A DNA stretch of 64,000 nucleotides from Agaribacillus aureus (GTDB taxonomy: Bacteria; Bacteroidota; Bacteroidia; Cytophagales; Cyclobacteriaceae), in the NCBI GenBank assembly GCA_030442055.1, contig JAUJEB010000001.1, positions 124,001 through 188,000 on the forward strand, read 5' to 3'. The notes beneath the pieces are model-generated. The model saw only the letters and a program-made list of their open reading frames with translations. It was not told the DNA's origin and ran no database searches. A program made the position numbers and the translations under genes. Below, piece after piece: positions 34,658 to 42,210 of the stretch. The first letter of the stretch is position 1, and every line of letters begins with the position of its first letter.

Positions 34658-35635
34658 TTATTTTTTAAGGGCATTTTTCAGGCCACTGTAAAGTGCCGCT
34701 GTAAATCCCTGGCTTATTCTGATATCAGGAGCTAAAGTCTCATAACCATGGATTCCACCTGGATAGACATGAAGTTCCGTGGGCACTCCTGCATCGTTTA
34801 ACCTCCTGGCATAGGTTATGCTTTCTGATACAAACAGATCAATACCGCCTACCAATATCATTGCCGGTGGCAATTTTTCCAGATTACCCATTCTGGAGGC
34901 GGAGGCATAAACCGGCGTATTTTCGGTTCCGGGTTGTTGACCTAAATAAGCACTCCAGCCAAACAGATTATTGGCCCTGGTCCAGATGAAAGTATCTTCA
35001 GCATCATCACTTGCCGGGTGGATGTTTCTATCATCCAACATTGGGTACATTAAGAGTTGATAAATTAAGGGATACTCAAATTCATTGCGATCTCTCACCA
35101 ACTGAGCCAAAGCAGCCGTTAAACCACCTCCGGCACTTGCGCCCGCAATAGCAATACGTTTTTGGTCTATGTTAAGTTCGGTGGCGGAATCAAAAACCCA
35201 TTGTAACCCAAGATAACAATCTTCAAGCGCGGTTGGGAATCGATGTTCAGGAGCAAGGCGGTATGCTACTGCGACAACGACACAATTGAAGCTTTTTGAG
35301 AAGCTCTTCAACAGGTATTCATCCTGTTTGACTTCACCGGTAATCAGTCCTCCACCATGCGTCCAGTAGATCACTGGTAGCATTTTTGTATCACCTACCG
35401 GCCTGTATAAGTATAACGGGATTTTATAATCCTCATTCTTGCAAGATATCTGATATTCCTTCCTTTCTATTTCTTTGATCGAAGCCGCCGTCTCCACGGC
35501 GGAAATCGCCACCTGATGCATTATTTGCCGTCCTCCGTGTAAATCATTATCCAGATCAAGGGGCAAGCCACTTTCTTTTGTTGCTTCAAGAGCTTCCACT
35601 AAACCTGGATCAAGCCTTTCTTTGATATTCTTCAT
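34658..35635 (-). CDS. Alpha/beta hydrolase of the HSL (GDXG lipase/esterase) family
   Basis: 325 aa starting at ATG 35635 (a GTG two codons upstream is less likely). It shows the oxyanion-hole motif YWTHGGGLITG (HGGG, about 108-111), the nucleophile elbow GASAGGG (about 164-170), a catalytic Asp region VGGIDLF and the catalytic His in PGGIHGYE (about 295). Members hydrolyse short-chain esters; the substrate is not inferable. It sits between two other hydrolase genes and the AraC gene on the same strand. Confidence 0.9.
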   Translation of the reverse strand: MKNIKERLDPGLVEALEATKESGLPLDLDNDLHGGRQIMHQVAISAVETAASIKEIERKEYQISCKNEDYKIPLYLYRPVGDTKMLPVIYWTHGGGLITGEVKQDEYLLKSFSKSFNCVVVAVAYRLAPEHRFPTALEDCYLGLQWVFDSATELNIDQKRIAIAGASAGGGLTAALAQLVRDRNEFEYPLIYQLLMYPMLDDRNIHPASDDAEDTFIWTRANNLFGWSAYLGQQPGTENTPVYASASRMGNLEKLPPAMILVGGIDLFVSESITYARRLNDAGVPTELHVYPGGIHGYETLAPDIRISQGFTAALYSGLKNALKK

Positions 35636-35701
35636 GGTCACTTATTCAAATAAACCCCTGAAAGGAAAACCAATCAGGGATCTATTTCCAAATACAATTA
35701 T

Positions 35702-36622
35702 CTAATATTTCTTAAAAAAAACATCCATCTTATCAGCCGCCTGCGTGATAAATTCTTCTTTATCATACAAATCAACATGTCCGGCACCTTCAACCACAAA
35801 CAGCTCTTTTGGTTCACTGCAATTCTGATAGAAATCATCGGTATTGGCGTAGTAAGCTGAATTTTTCCCAACAATTCCCAGATAAGGAGTATAGAAGATA
35901 TCTGCATATCTCACAAAGCCACCAAGAAAAACATCTTCATTGTTACTAAGGTTTAATAAAGAACTATAGTTGGTTCCTAAACCACAACGATTTGTTTTAT
36001 AATATTCATAACCATCACTCACTTCAACTGGCGTCCCATCCGGAAACGGCTCGTCTCTTTCGGGCATGTTGTCATATAGAACTACCTCACCGGTTTCGTA
36101 TTCTTTCTGACGGGCTTCATTAGCACTTTTATATAATTCAATCACTGCTTCTCTGTCCATTCCACCATAAACCCAGCCTTCAGCACCAAGCACAGCGCTG
36201 ATCGTAGCTACAGCCTTTATACGCTTATCCGTAAAAGCCGTAGTAACCATGGAAATACTACCACCACAAGTACCTGCTCCATAGAGTCTGTCCCTGTCCA
36301 CAAAGGGTAACGTCCGTAAATAACTGATGGCATCACGTGTCTGTTCGATGGCCTGGTCCACTTTCAATTTGTGCTTTGGCCCTTCGCTGTCTCCAAATCC
36401 CATTCTGTCCCAGCACAAATAGACGTATCCGCGCCTGGCCATTTGTTTCCCATAAGCGCTACCCATCATTTCTTTTACTGCCAGACCCGGCTCATTAAAT
36501 AAAATTGTTGGATATTTTTGGGATGAATCAAAACCTTCCGGCGTGAATAACAACCCTGATATGTTTACATTAAAAGCCTGAGCTTTGAATGTGACTTTAT
36601 TGACTCCTGATTTTATTTCCAT
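35702..36622 (-). CDS. Alpha/beta hydrolase with Cys nucleophile, paralogue 1
   Basis: 306 aa of the dienelactone-hydrolase-like alpha/beta hydrolase group. The nucleophile elbow reads GAGTCGGS (about 116-123), with Cys where serine hydrolases have Ser, as in dienelactone hydrolase. The catalytic His is in VEGAGHVDLYD near the C-terminus. It has no signal peptide. It is a clear tandem paralogue of the next gene upstream (same start motif M-E-[IL]-K-x-G, same GYV-[YF]-L and RTLPF[VI]DR[DE][KR]LYG blocks), 32 bp apart. Substrate unknown. Confidence 0.85.
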   Translation of the reverse strand: MEIKSGVNKVTFKAQAFNVNISGLLFTPEGFDSSQKYPTILFNEPGLAVKEMMGSAYGKQMARRGYVYLCWDRMGFGDSEGPKHKLKVDQAIEQTRDAISYLRTLPFVDRDRLYGAGTCGGSISMVTTAFTDKRIKAVATISAVLGAEGWVYGGMDREAVIELYKSANEARQKEYETGEVVLYDNMPERDEPFPDGTPVEVSDGYEYYKTNRCGLGTNYSSLLNLSNNEDVFLGGFVRYADIFYTPYLGIVGKNSAYYANTDDFYQNCSEPKELFVVEGAGHVDLYDKEEFITQAADKMDVFFKKY

Positions 36623-36654
36623 TTCAATCTATTTTAAAGTTTTGATTGTTGGGG

Positions 36655-37584
36655 TTAGTATTTTCTAAAAAACTTATCGATGCGATCCACCGCGCGATCT
36701 ACGTCCTGATCAATATCATAAAGGCTGACGTGGGAAGCTCCAGGAACCTCGAAGAGTTCTTTAGGTTCACTACACACTGCATGGTAGGCAACCGTCAATG
36801 GTCCGGTGTCACCCATTGCTTTTTCACCGTATATTCCCAGGTACGGCGTATAAAGGTATGGCGCCCATGCGGTTGGATTGGTCATAGGCTGATCTTCCAG
36901 TAAATTGGCAACGGTGTGAATTGAGAAATGAGGATACCTTGAAGTCCCGGCACGATCGGTCATATAGTACTCATAACCCTCCCGTCTGGCCCCATCTGCT
37001 AATGTATTGGGATCAATACCCTCGTAGCCATAACCATCGGCATATTCAACTTCCCCAGATTCGTATTGACGCTGACGAGATTCATTGGCAGCCTGGAACA
37101 TAGGTATTAACTGTTCCCTCGTCATCGCTTCAAAAAACATAGCTTGTGGGTTCATTACACCACTCACGCTGGCTATGGCTTTTAAACGTTTATCAGTTAC
37201 AGCGACCAGTGCCACGTAACCACCGCCGGCGCAGCCGCCAAGACCATACAGTTTTTCCCTGTCAATAAAGGGAAGAGTACGAACGTAACTAATGGCATCC
37301 CTGATACCCTCCTGCTTCCAATCAAATTTTTCATTGTTTCGAACATCACCTTCGCTATCGCCATAACCCCTGTGATCAAAGGTTAAAAAAACATATCCTT
37401 TCGAGGACAGTTTTTTACCATAAACCGCACCCATTTGCTCCTTAACCTGATTAAACGGCCCCGCAAATACAATCGCAGGATAACTTGCGGATGGATCAAA
37501 ATTATCAGGAGTATAAAGGTCTCCAGCAAGTTGAAGTCCCTGACTTTTAAAATGTACGCTGTTTGCGCCTGGTTTCAATTCCAT
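36655..37584 (-). CDS. Alpha/beta hydrolase with Cys nucleophile, paralogue 2
   Basis: 309 aa when started at ATG 37584 (MELKPGANSVHFKSQ), which aligns exactly with the start of its neighbour; the frame is open to 37701 but the extra 39 residues do not match. The nucleophile elbow is GLGGCAGGGYV, again with Cys, and the His lies in VPGASHVSLYD. First gene of the run hydrolase-hydrolase-esterase-AraC. Related proteins are annotated as alpha/beta hydrolases of unknown substrate. Confidence 0.85.
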   Translation of the reverse strand: MELKPGANSVHFKSQGLQLAGDLYTPDNFDPSASYPAIVFAGPFNQVKEQMGAVYGKKLSSKGYVFLTFDHRGYGDSEGDVRNNEKFDWKQEGIRDAISYVRTLPFIDREKLYGLGGCAGGGYVALVAVTDKRLKAIASVSGVMNPQAMFFEAMTREQLIPMFQAANESRQRQYESGEVEYADGYGYEGIDPNTLADGARREGYEYYMTDRAGTSRYPHFSIHTVANLLEDQPMTNPTAWAPYLYTPYLGIYGEKAMGDTGPLTVAYHAVCSEPKELFEVPGASHVSLYDIDQDVDRAVDRIDKFFRKY

Positions 37585-37927
37585 TTTAAAGATTTTTGAA
37601 TTGTTATTAATATTTGAATATGACCTATCTTCGACTGACCTTAGATCAGCCGTTGTATCTGTCCAAATATCACCAGATCCCCTAAGAAAGTGTCTGAACA
37701 AAAGTGCTTAATCCCTGAACAAAATTCCCAAAATTGGTTTTTGGGCCAAACTGAACCTAGTGTAGATTGAACATAGCACTTTGCAGATTAGGAATTGATT
37801 TTGGCGCATTTCGATTAGACCGGATTAAAAGCTTGTCGGTCAAACCAAAAATTTGAACCGCGCAAAATCACCTTTGAGGCGTATTTTGATATTTGATGAA
37901 AAAATATTCACCACTCTTGCCATAGGG

Positions 37928-37952
37928 TTGTCACAAACACATTCTAAGTTTG
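37928..37952 (+). promoter_or_regulatory. Bacteroidota-type promoter of the GyrI-like gene
   Basis: TTG at 37928-37930 and TAAGTTTG at 37945-37952 match the -33 TTG and -7 TAnnTTTG elements with a 14-base gap, slightly short. They precede a 27-codon leader frame and the GyrI-like gene. Confidence 0.5.
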
Positions 37953-37979
37953 TAGCATAACAAACAATAATGATCAACA

Positions 37980-38063
37980 ATGAAAACTTTTCACGTTTTA
38001 ATGCTTTTTTCATTTATGCCATTCTCAATCGTAACCCAATCACCAATACAAACAAAAAATTAA
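37980..38063 (+). CDS. 27-codon leader frame resembling a signal peptide
   Basis: ATG 37980 to TAA 38063 encodes a short basic-hydrophobic sequence (MKTFHVLMLFSFMPFSIVTQ...) that looks exactly like a Sec signal peptide followed by a stop. It ends 4 bp before the ATG of the GyrI-like gene. It may be a relic of an exported form of the downstream protein or a small membrane peptide. Too short for a firm call. Confidence 0.3.
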   Translation: MKTFHVLMLFSFMPFSIVTQSPIQTKN

Positions 38064-38067
38064 AACT

Positions 38068-38529
38068 ATGAACCATCAAACCATTCAAAAATTTCACGTA
38101 ATTGGCATTTCCATAAGAACGACCAATGAAAATGGGCAATCGGTCAATGACCTTGAAACACTATGGGGTAAATTTTGGGGCGAGGAGATCCAAAAACAAA
38201 TTCCGAACAAGGTCAATGATAATATTTACGCAGTTTATACCGACTATGAAACCGACGTCACCGGGCCATATACAGCAATTATTGGATTACCTGTAAGTTC
38301 GTTAGAAAATATTCCCAAAGATTTTGTAGGAATAACCATTGAAACTGCGGTGTACCAAAAATTTGTTTCAAAAGGCAAAATGCCGGAAGCCGTAGTGGCT
38401 ACCTGGATGGAAATATGGCAAAATAAAAACCTGAACCGGGCTTATAAAGCGGATTTTACTGTTCACGGAAAAAAGTACTACGATGGAGACAATGCCGAGG
38501 TAGAAACTTTTATTTCGGTAAAAAAATAA
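38068..38529 (+). CDS. GyrI-like small-molecule-binding (AraC effector-binding) protein
   Basis: 153-aa stand-alone effector-binding domain of the GyrI-like/Rob C-terminal family. Features are the IGISIRTTNENG start strand, the YAVYTDYETDVTGPYTAIIGLPV core, the conserved TWMEIW segment and a C-terminal YDGDNAEVETFISVKK strand. Such proteins bind hydrophobic or cationic small molecules and often protect against toxins or act with regulators. It is divergent from the hydrolase run, so a link to the same compound class is conceivable. Confidence 0.85.
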   Translation: MNHQTIQKFHVIGISIRTTNENGQSVNDLETLWGKFWGEEIQKQIPNKVNDNIYAVYTDYETDVTGPYTAIIGLPVSSLENIPKDFVGITIETAVYQKFVSKGKMPEAVVATWMEIWQNKNLNRAYKADFTVHGKKYYDGDNAEVETFISVKK

Positions 38530-38795
38530 AAAGATAGTAAACCAACAGGCATCTAACACCTACACCTGATCGCGTAGATGACTATAACCAATGAGTAGGT
38601 AGTCAGTCTGAAGTTATTCTTGTGATCTTTCTGTTTGTATAACTGGTATCTGTGCTTTTTGCCTGCAAATATTTAGACATAGCGCTATCAAAAGTCAAAA
38701 ACTTATCACATTTTGAGCATTCGGTTGGAAACTGAAGCCAGGGTAGGATTGGTGGCTTGGGCTGGTCAAATAATAGATTTTTAACAAAATATTTG

Positions 38796-38839
38796 TGCAG
38801 CTAAATAACTGCACGTATATTTGCAGCTAAATGACTGCA
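38796..38839. promoter_or_regulatory. Duplicated ArsR-type operator overlapping the promoter
   Basis: TGCAGCTAAATAACTGCA (38796-38813) and TGCAGCTAAATGACTGCA (38822-38839) are 18-bp direct repeats, each an inverted repeat TGCAG-N8-CTGCA. The -7 element TATATTTG (38816-38823) lies between and overlaps the second copy, which ends two bases before the ArsR start codon. Binding would block the promoter and the start, so autorepression of the operon is the straightforward reading. Confidence 0.75.
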
Positions 38840-38841
38840 TT

Positions 38842-39165
38842 ATGAAATCGAGAAGAGATGTATTCCAGGCTATTGCCGATCCGACAAGAAGGATTATTCT
38901 TACCATGCTGGCGGTTAATGCCATGACACCGGGTGCCATTGCAGACAATTTTGACTCGGCCAGGCAAACTATCTCAAGGCACATCCAAATTCTTACCGAG
39001 TGCCAGTTGCTGGAGCAGGAACAAACGGGGCGAGAGATTTACTATCGCGTCAATGCCAACAAGCTTACCGAGGTAGCCGAATGGCTTCAACCTTTTACAA
39101 AAATGTGGGATGACAGGTTTAATAAGCTGGAGGCCATTATGAAAAATTACAAATCAAATAAATAG
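38842..39165 (+). CDS. ArsR-family transcriptional regulator
   Basis: 107 aa starting at ATG 38842 (MKSRRDVFQAIADPTRRIILTML); an upstream TTG lies inside the operator. It is a winged HTH with MTPGAIADNFDSARQTISRHIQIL as the recognition region. The metal-binding Cys motifs of true ArsR are absent; this is the type paired with SRPBCC/AHSA1 proteins. First gene of a four-gene operon with SRPBCC, DoxX-like and YdeI-like genes. Confidence 0.9.
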   Translation: MKSRRDVFQAIADPTRRIILTMLAVNAMTPGAIADNFDSARQTISRHIQILTECQLLEQEQTGREIYYRVNANKLTEVAEWLQPFTKMWDDRFNKLEAIMKNYKSNK

Positions 39166-39171
39166 GCATTT

Positions 39172-39636
39172 ATGGAGTTGAAAACAAAAATCCAAGCCGA
39201 GGACAACCAACAGGATTTACTCGTAACAAGGGAGTTTGGTTTGCCCCTGGAATTGCTCTTTAAAGCGTATGTAGAACCCGACATTGTAGCGCAATGGATG
39301 GGAACGAAAGTGCTCAAGCTGGAAAATAAACGGCATGGCAGCTGGCAATTTGAAACCACTGACCCCAATGGGAATAAACATGGATTCAATGGAACAATCC
39401 ACGAGTTTATTCCAAACCGGAAAATCACCAGAACATTTGAAATGGAGCAAACGGCCTTTCCCGTTCAGTTGGAGTTCCTCGAATTTGAAAAACTCACGGA
39501 CGATACCAGCAGACTCACGATGCATATTGTTTATAAATCAGTTGCCGTCCGGGACCAAATGCTTCAGTTACCATTTGCAATGGGTATCAGCATGGCCCAT
39601 GACCGATTGCAGGAATTAGTAGAAAAGCTTAAATAA
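39172..39636 (+). CDS. SRPBCC domain protein (AHSA1 family)
   Basis: 154 aa of the AHSA1/START-like helix-grip fold: LLVTREFGLPLELLFKAYVEPDIVAQWMG starts the domain and the C-terminal long helix is MAHDRLQELVEKLK. It binds an unknown hydrophobic ligand. It starts 6 bp after the ArsR gene, a very common pairing in which the regulator controls the SRPBCC protein. Confidence 0.9.
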   Translation: MELKTKIQAEDNQQDLLVTREFGLPLELLFKAYVEPDIVAQWMGTKVLKLENKRHGSWQFETTDPNGNKHGFNGTIHEFIPNRKITRTFEMEQTAFPVQLEFLEFEKLTDDTSRLTMHIVYKSVAVRDQMLQLPFAMGISMAHDRLQELVEKLK

Positions 39637-39642
39637 AAGGCT

Positions 39643-40026
39643 GTGAAAAAGAGAAACAAGATAATCTATTGGATAGCCACTATCTGGCTTTCACTAGGTA
39701 TGGTATCAACAGGGATAGTGCAATTAATCAAAATGGAGGAAGAGGTAGCTAAAATAACACAATTGGGTTATCCCATCTACTTCCTCACCATTATCGGTGT
39801 TTGGAAAATGTTTGGCGTAGTGGCAGTACTCATTCCTAAATTTCCTTTGCTCAAGGAATGGGCTTATGCTGGCTTTTTCTTTGTTATGTCAGGTGCTGTC
39901 TTTTCTCATGTAGCCGTTAAAGATGAAATTGCCACTTTTTTTGGGCCAGTATTATTAATAGTCCTGACTTTGGTATCGTGGTATTTCAGACCTGCTCACC
40001 GAAAACTCATTTCAATCAACAAATAA
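39643..40026 (+). CDS. DoxX-like membrane protein
   Basis: 127 aa with four predicted membrane helices (about 8-28, 45-65, 72-92, 98-118) and the KITQLGYPIYFLTIIGVWKMFGVVAVLIP core typical of DoxX-like proteins. The start is GTG 39643, 6 bp after the SRPBCC stop. Such proteins often follow ArsR-SRPBCC pairs in Bacteroidota; their biochemical role is unclear. Confidence 0.85.
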   Translation: MKKRNKIIYWIATIWLSLGMVSTGIVQLIKMEEEVAKITQLGYPIYFLTIIGVWKMFGVVAVLIPKFPLLKEWAYAGFFFVMSGAVFSHVAVKDEIATFFGPVLLIVLTLVSWYFRPAHRKLISINK

Positions 40027-40034
40027 AATAAGGC

Positions 40035-40655
40035 ATGGATCCCGAAGTAGATAAATATCTTGTTGACGGTTGCATGCGTTGCAAACTGGGAGCAACTCCC
40101 GAGTGTAAAGTCAATAATTGGCGGGACGAATTAAAAACTTTGAGAACGATTGCCCTTCAATGTGGGCTGACCGAAGAATTGAAATGGGGCGTTCCATGTT
40201 ACACATTTCAACAAAACAACGTAGCAATAATTAGTGCCTTTAAAGAATATGCGGCACTTAGTTTTTTCAAAGGTTCTTTGTTAAATGATACCCATAAACT
40301 TCTGGACAAACCAGGGGAGAGTTCCCAGGCGGCACGGCTGATCAGGTTCACCAACGTCCGGGAAATAATAAAGAAAGAGGCCATTCTTAAAGCCTATATC
40401 TTTGAAGCCATGGAAGTGGAAAAAGCAGGTTTGAAAGTGGCCTTTAAAAAGAATCCGGAACCCATTCCCGAAGAATTTCAAAAGACAATGACGGAAAATC
40501 CCGAGGTGAAGGCCGCTTTTGAGACGCTGACACCCGGACGGCAAAGAGGATATATTATCTACTTTTCCCAGCCCAAACAATCCAAAACACGGGTGTCGAG
40601 AATTGAAAAATGCATACCGCGAATGCTGGATGGCAAAGGGCTACATGACCGGTAA
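40035..40655 (+). CDS. YdeI-like protein (DUF1801 plus YdeI C-terminal region)
   Basis: 206 aa. Residues about 20-120 resemble DUF1801 (LKWGVPCYTFQQNNVAIISAFKEYAALSFFKG) and the C-terminal part the YdeI/OmpD-associated family (FETLTPGRQRGYIIYFSQPKQSKTRVSRIEKCIPRML). It starts 8 bp after the DoxX-like gene and ends the operon. A divergent copy of its last 50 bases is found at 45484-45535, so a second YdeI-like gene once stood there. Confidence 0.85.
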   Translation: MDPEVDKYLVDGCMRCKLGATPECKVNNWRDELKTLRTIALQCGLTEELKWGVPCYTFQQNNVAIISAFKEYAALSFFKGSLLNDTHKLLDKPGESSQAARLIRFTNVREIIKKEAILKAYIFEAMEVEKAGLKVAFKKNPEPIPEEFQKTMTENPEVKAAFETLTPGRQRGYIIYFSQPKQSKTRVSRIEKCIPRMLDGKGLHDR

Positions 40656-40711
40656 ATGCGACTAAAAAAATACCTATTGGGACTTGCCAGGAGCTCGAAC
40701 ACCTTCGGAAT

Positions 40712-40888
40712 CTACCCACTTGCACCCCTGCCAGCAAATCCAAAGGTATCAGCCTGGATACCTTCTTCTGTCTTTAGCGAAATAACAAGAAACTCAAGAT
40801 CAGACCGAATGCCGTCCCTCATCTCGCTATGCTCCATGGCTGGTGTTGCATACCTGCATAAACGTATTTCAATATCTGAAATATTCAT
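40712..40888 (-). pseudogene. N-terminal fragment of an enolase-superfamily (mandelate racemase/MLE-like) gene
   Basis: About 58 codons from ATG 40888 (MNISDIEIRLCRYATPAMEH) to a stop at 40712. The segment RSDLEFLVISLKTEEG followed by FGFAGRG resembles the N-terminal capping domain of mandelate racemase/muconate-lactonising enzymes, which are normally 350-400 aa with a TIM barrel. The barrel is absent: the sequence beyond 40712 is the 3' part of the YdeI-like gene. It is a truncated remnant. The family assignment rests on the capping-domain resemblance only. Confidence 0.5.
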
Positions 40889-40987
40889 TTGAGCAGACAC
40901 ACTTCCTTTGGCAAATTCACGTGGCGTATTTCATTTTTGTTAACGGCTTAATTCCTTGGATTATGGTTCCAAACAGCCCTATTGAAA

Positions 40988-41983
40988 TCAAGCTTTATAA
41001 AACTCCACCTTGGCTCCGTCTAAATTCGCATTACCAACCCTTTCTACTAATTCCATACGAGCGTTGTCATTCATCTTTTTGAAAGATTTAGCCAAGTCTA
41101 TTTTTTCCTGTAACATAGGTACATCATTGGCACCTGTAATCAAGGTGCTAACAGGAAGTGACCAAACGAAATGAATGGCCTCCTTAACACTTACCACATT
41201 CGGAACAATTTTGGGGTTTTTACCACCTTCAAAGTGGGAAGTACCACCAAAGAAACCACCATTTGAAAGGGTTTTCATAGCCAAAACACCTACTTCTTTT
41301 TCTACCAGGGTTGGCAATACATTATTAATAAAACTCTTATAATTCGGATCGAAACAGTTGATCGGCATCTGACAGGTTTCCAAGATATTGGTGCGTTTTA
41401 GCATCTGCTTATGGGCATTGAAATCACGATGACCAGTAAACCCAATATATCTGGCTTTTCCTGACTCTTTGGCTTTCCTAAATACTTCCAACACCTCTTC
41501 TTCGATTCTGGAATCCACGTCTTCGGGGCTTCCTATGCTGTGTATTTGCCATAAATCAACATAATCGAGTTTCATCCTGCTTAGGGATTGCTCAAATTCT
41601 GTTAAGGCATCCTTTCCAGTTTTAGCAGTTGTCTTAGTCATGATAAAAGAAACGTCACGATATTTAGGTACCAGGAATTTGCCATATCTTTCTTCTGCTA
41701 AACCATTTCCGTACATGTGAGCGTTATCAAAAAATCTGATACCCCCTTCAATGGCGCATTCTATTTGTGCCTCTGCAGTTTTTTCATCACATCGTGCAAT
41801 ATGAGCACCTCCAAGACCAAGCATGGTTACTTTTTCCCCGGTCTTTCCGAGTAATCTCAAAGGCAACAATTCACCAAATTTGTCCCTTGGTGTAAATAAA
41901 TTACCTCCTAGTCCCTTAGCAGGGACCAACAACCCGGCAGTTAATACTGCCAGGGATTTTAGGGTAGATCGTCTGGTTTTCAT
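40988..41983 (-). CDS. Aldo/keto reductase with Tat-like signal
   Basis: 331 aa. The N-terminus MKTRRSTLKSLAVLTAGLL has an RR and hydrophobic stretch, so export by Tat is likely. The barrel carries the AKR tetrad regions: GIRFFDNAHMYGNG (Asp, Tyr), FIMTKTTAKTGKD (Lys), YVDLWQIHSIG (His). The NADP-binding C-terminus is present. Substrate unknown. Its ATG overlaps the stop of the 76-aa gene by four bases (41980-41983), so it is cotranscribed with larC. Confidence 0.88.
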   Translation of the reverse strand: MKTRRSTLKSLAVLTAGLLVPAKGLGGNLFTPRDKFGELLPLRLLGKTGEKVTMLGLGGAHIARCDEKTAEAQIECAIEGGIRFFDNAHMYGNGLAEERYGKFLVPKYRDVSFIMTKTTAKTGKDALTEFEQSLSRMKLDYVDLWQIHSIGSPEDVDSRIEEEVLEVFRKAKESGKARYIGFTGHRDFNAHKQMLKRTNILETCQMPINCFDPNYKSFINNVLPTLVEKEVGVLAMKTLSNGGFFGGTSHFEGGKNPKIVPNVVSVKEAIHFVWSLPVSTLITGANDVPMLQEKIDLAKSFKKMNDNARMELVERVGNANLDGAKVEFYKA

Positions 41984-42210
41984 GGTAATCTGGTTTGGCT
42001 GTTAATTCGATTTTTTTTGCGGTGGTAATACTTTACCAAATAGAACATTCCTGCTGCTATCCCCAAGGCCAAAAAGGAAGTGACCAGAAAGTGAAAAATT
42101 AATTCCACACCGGTTCCCTGATGCTCATGCCCTGGATGTGCCAAAAGCAAAGCAGGCGTCAAAACCATGATTGACGATAATACGTAATTTTTAATCTTTT
42201 TCATTTTCAA
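41980..42210 (-). CDS. Small His-rich membrane protein
   Basis: 76 aa. A signal-like first helix (YVLSSIMVLTPALLLA) is followed by a periplasmic HPGHEHQGTG loop with three His and a second helix (FHLVTSFLALGIAAGMFYLVKYY-like, about 38-62), then a basic cytoplasmic tail. It overlaps larC by 20 bp at its start and the aldo/keto reductase gene by 4 bp at its end, so it belongs to the operon. The His cluster could bind a transition metal, which would suit a nickel-cofactor locus, but this is inference. Confidence 0.6.
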   Translation of the reverse strand: MKMKKIKNYVLSSIMVLTPALLLAHPGHEHQGTGVELIFHFLVTSFLALGIAAGMFYLVKYYHRKKNRINSQTRLP

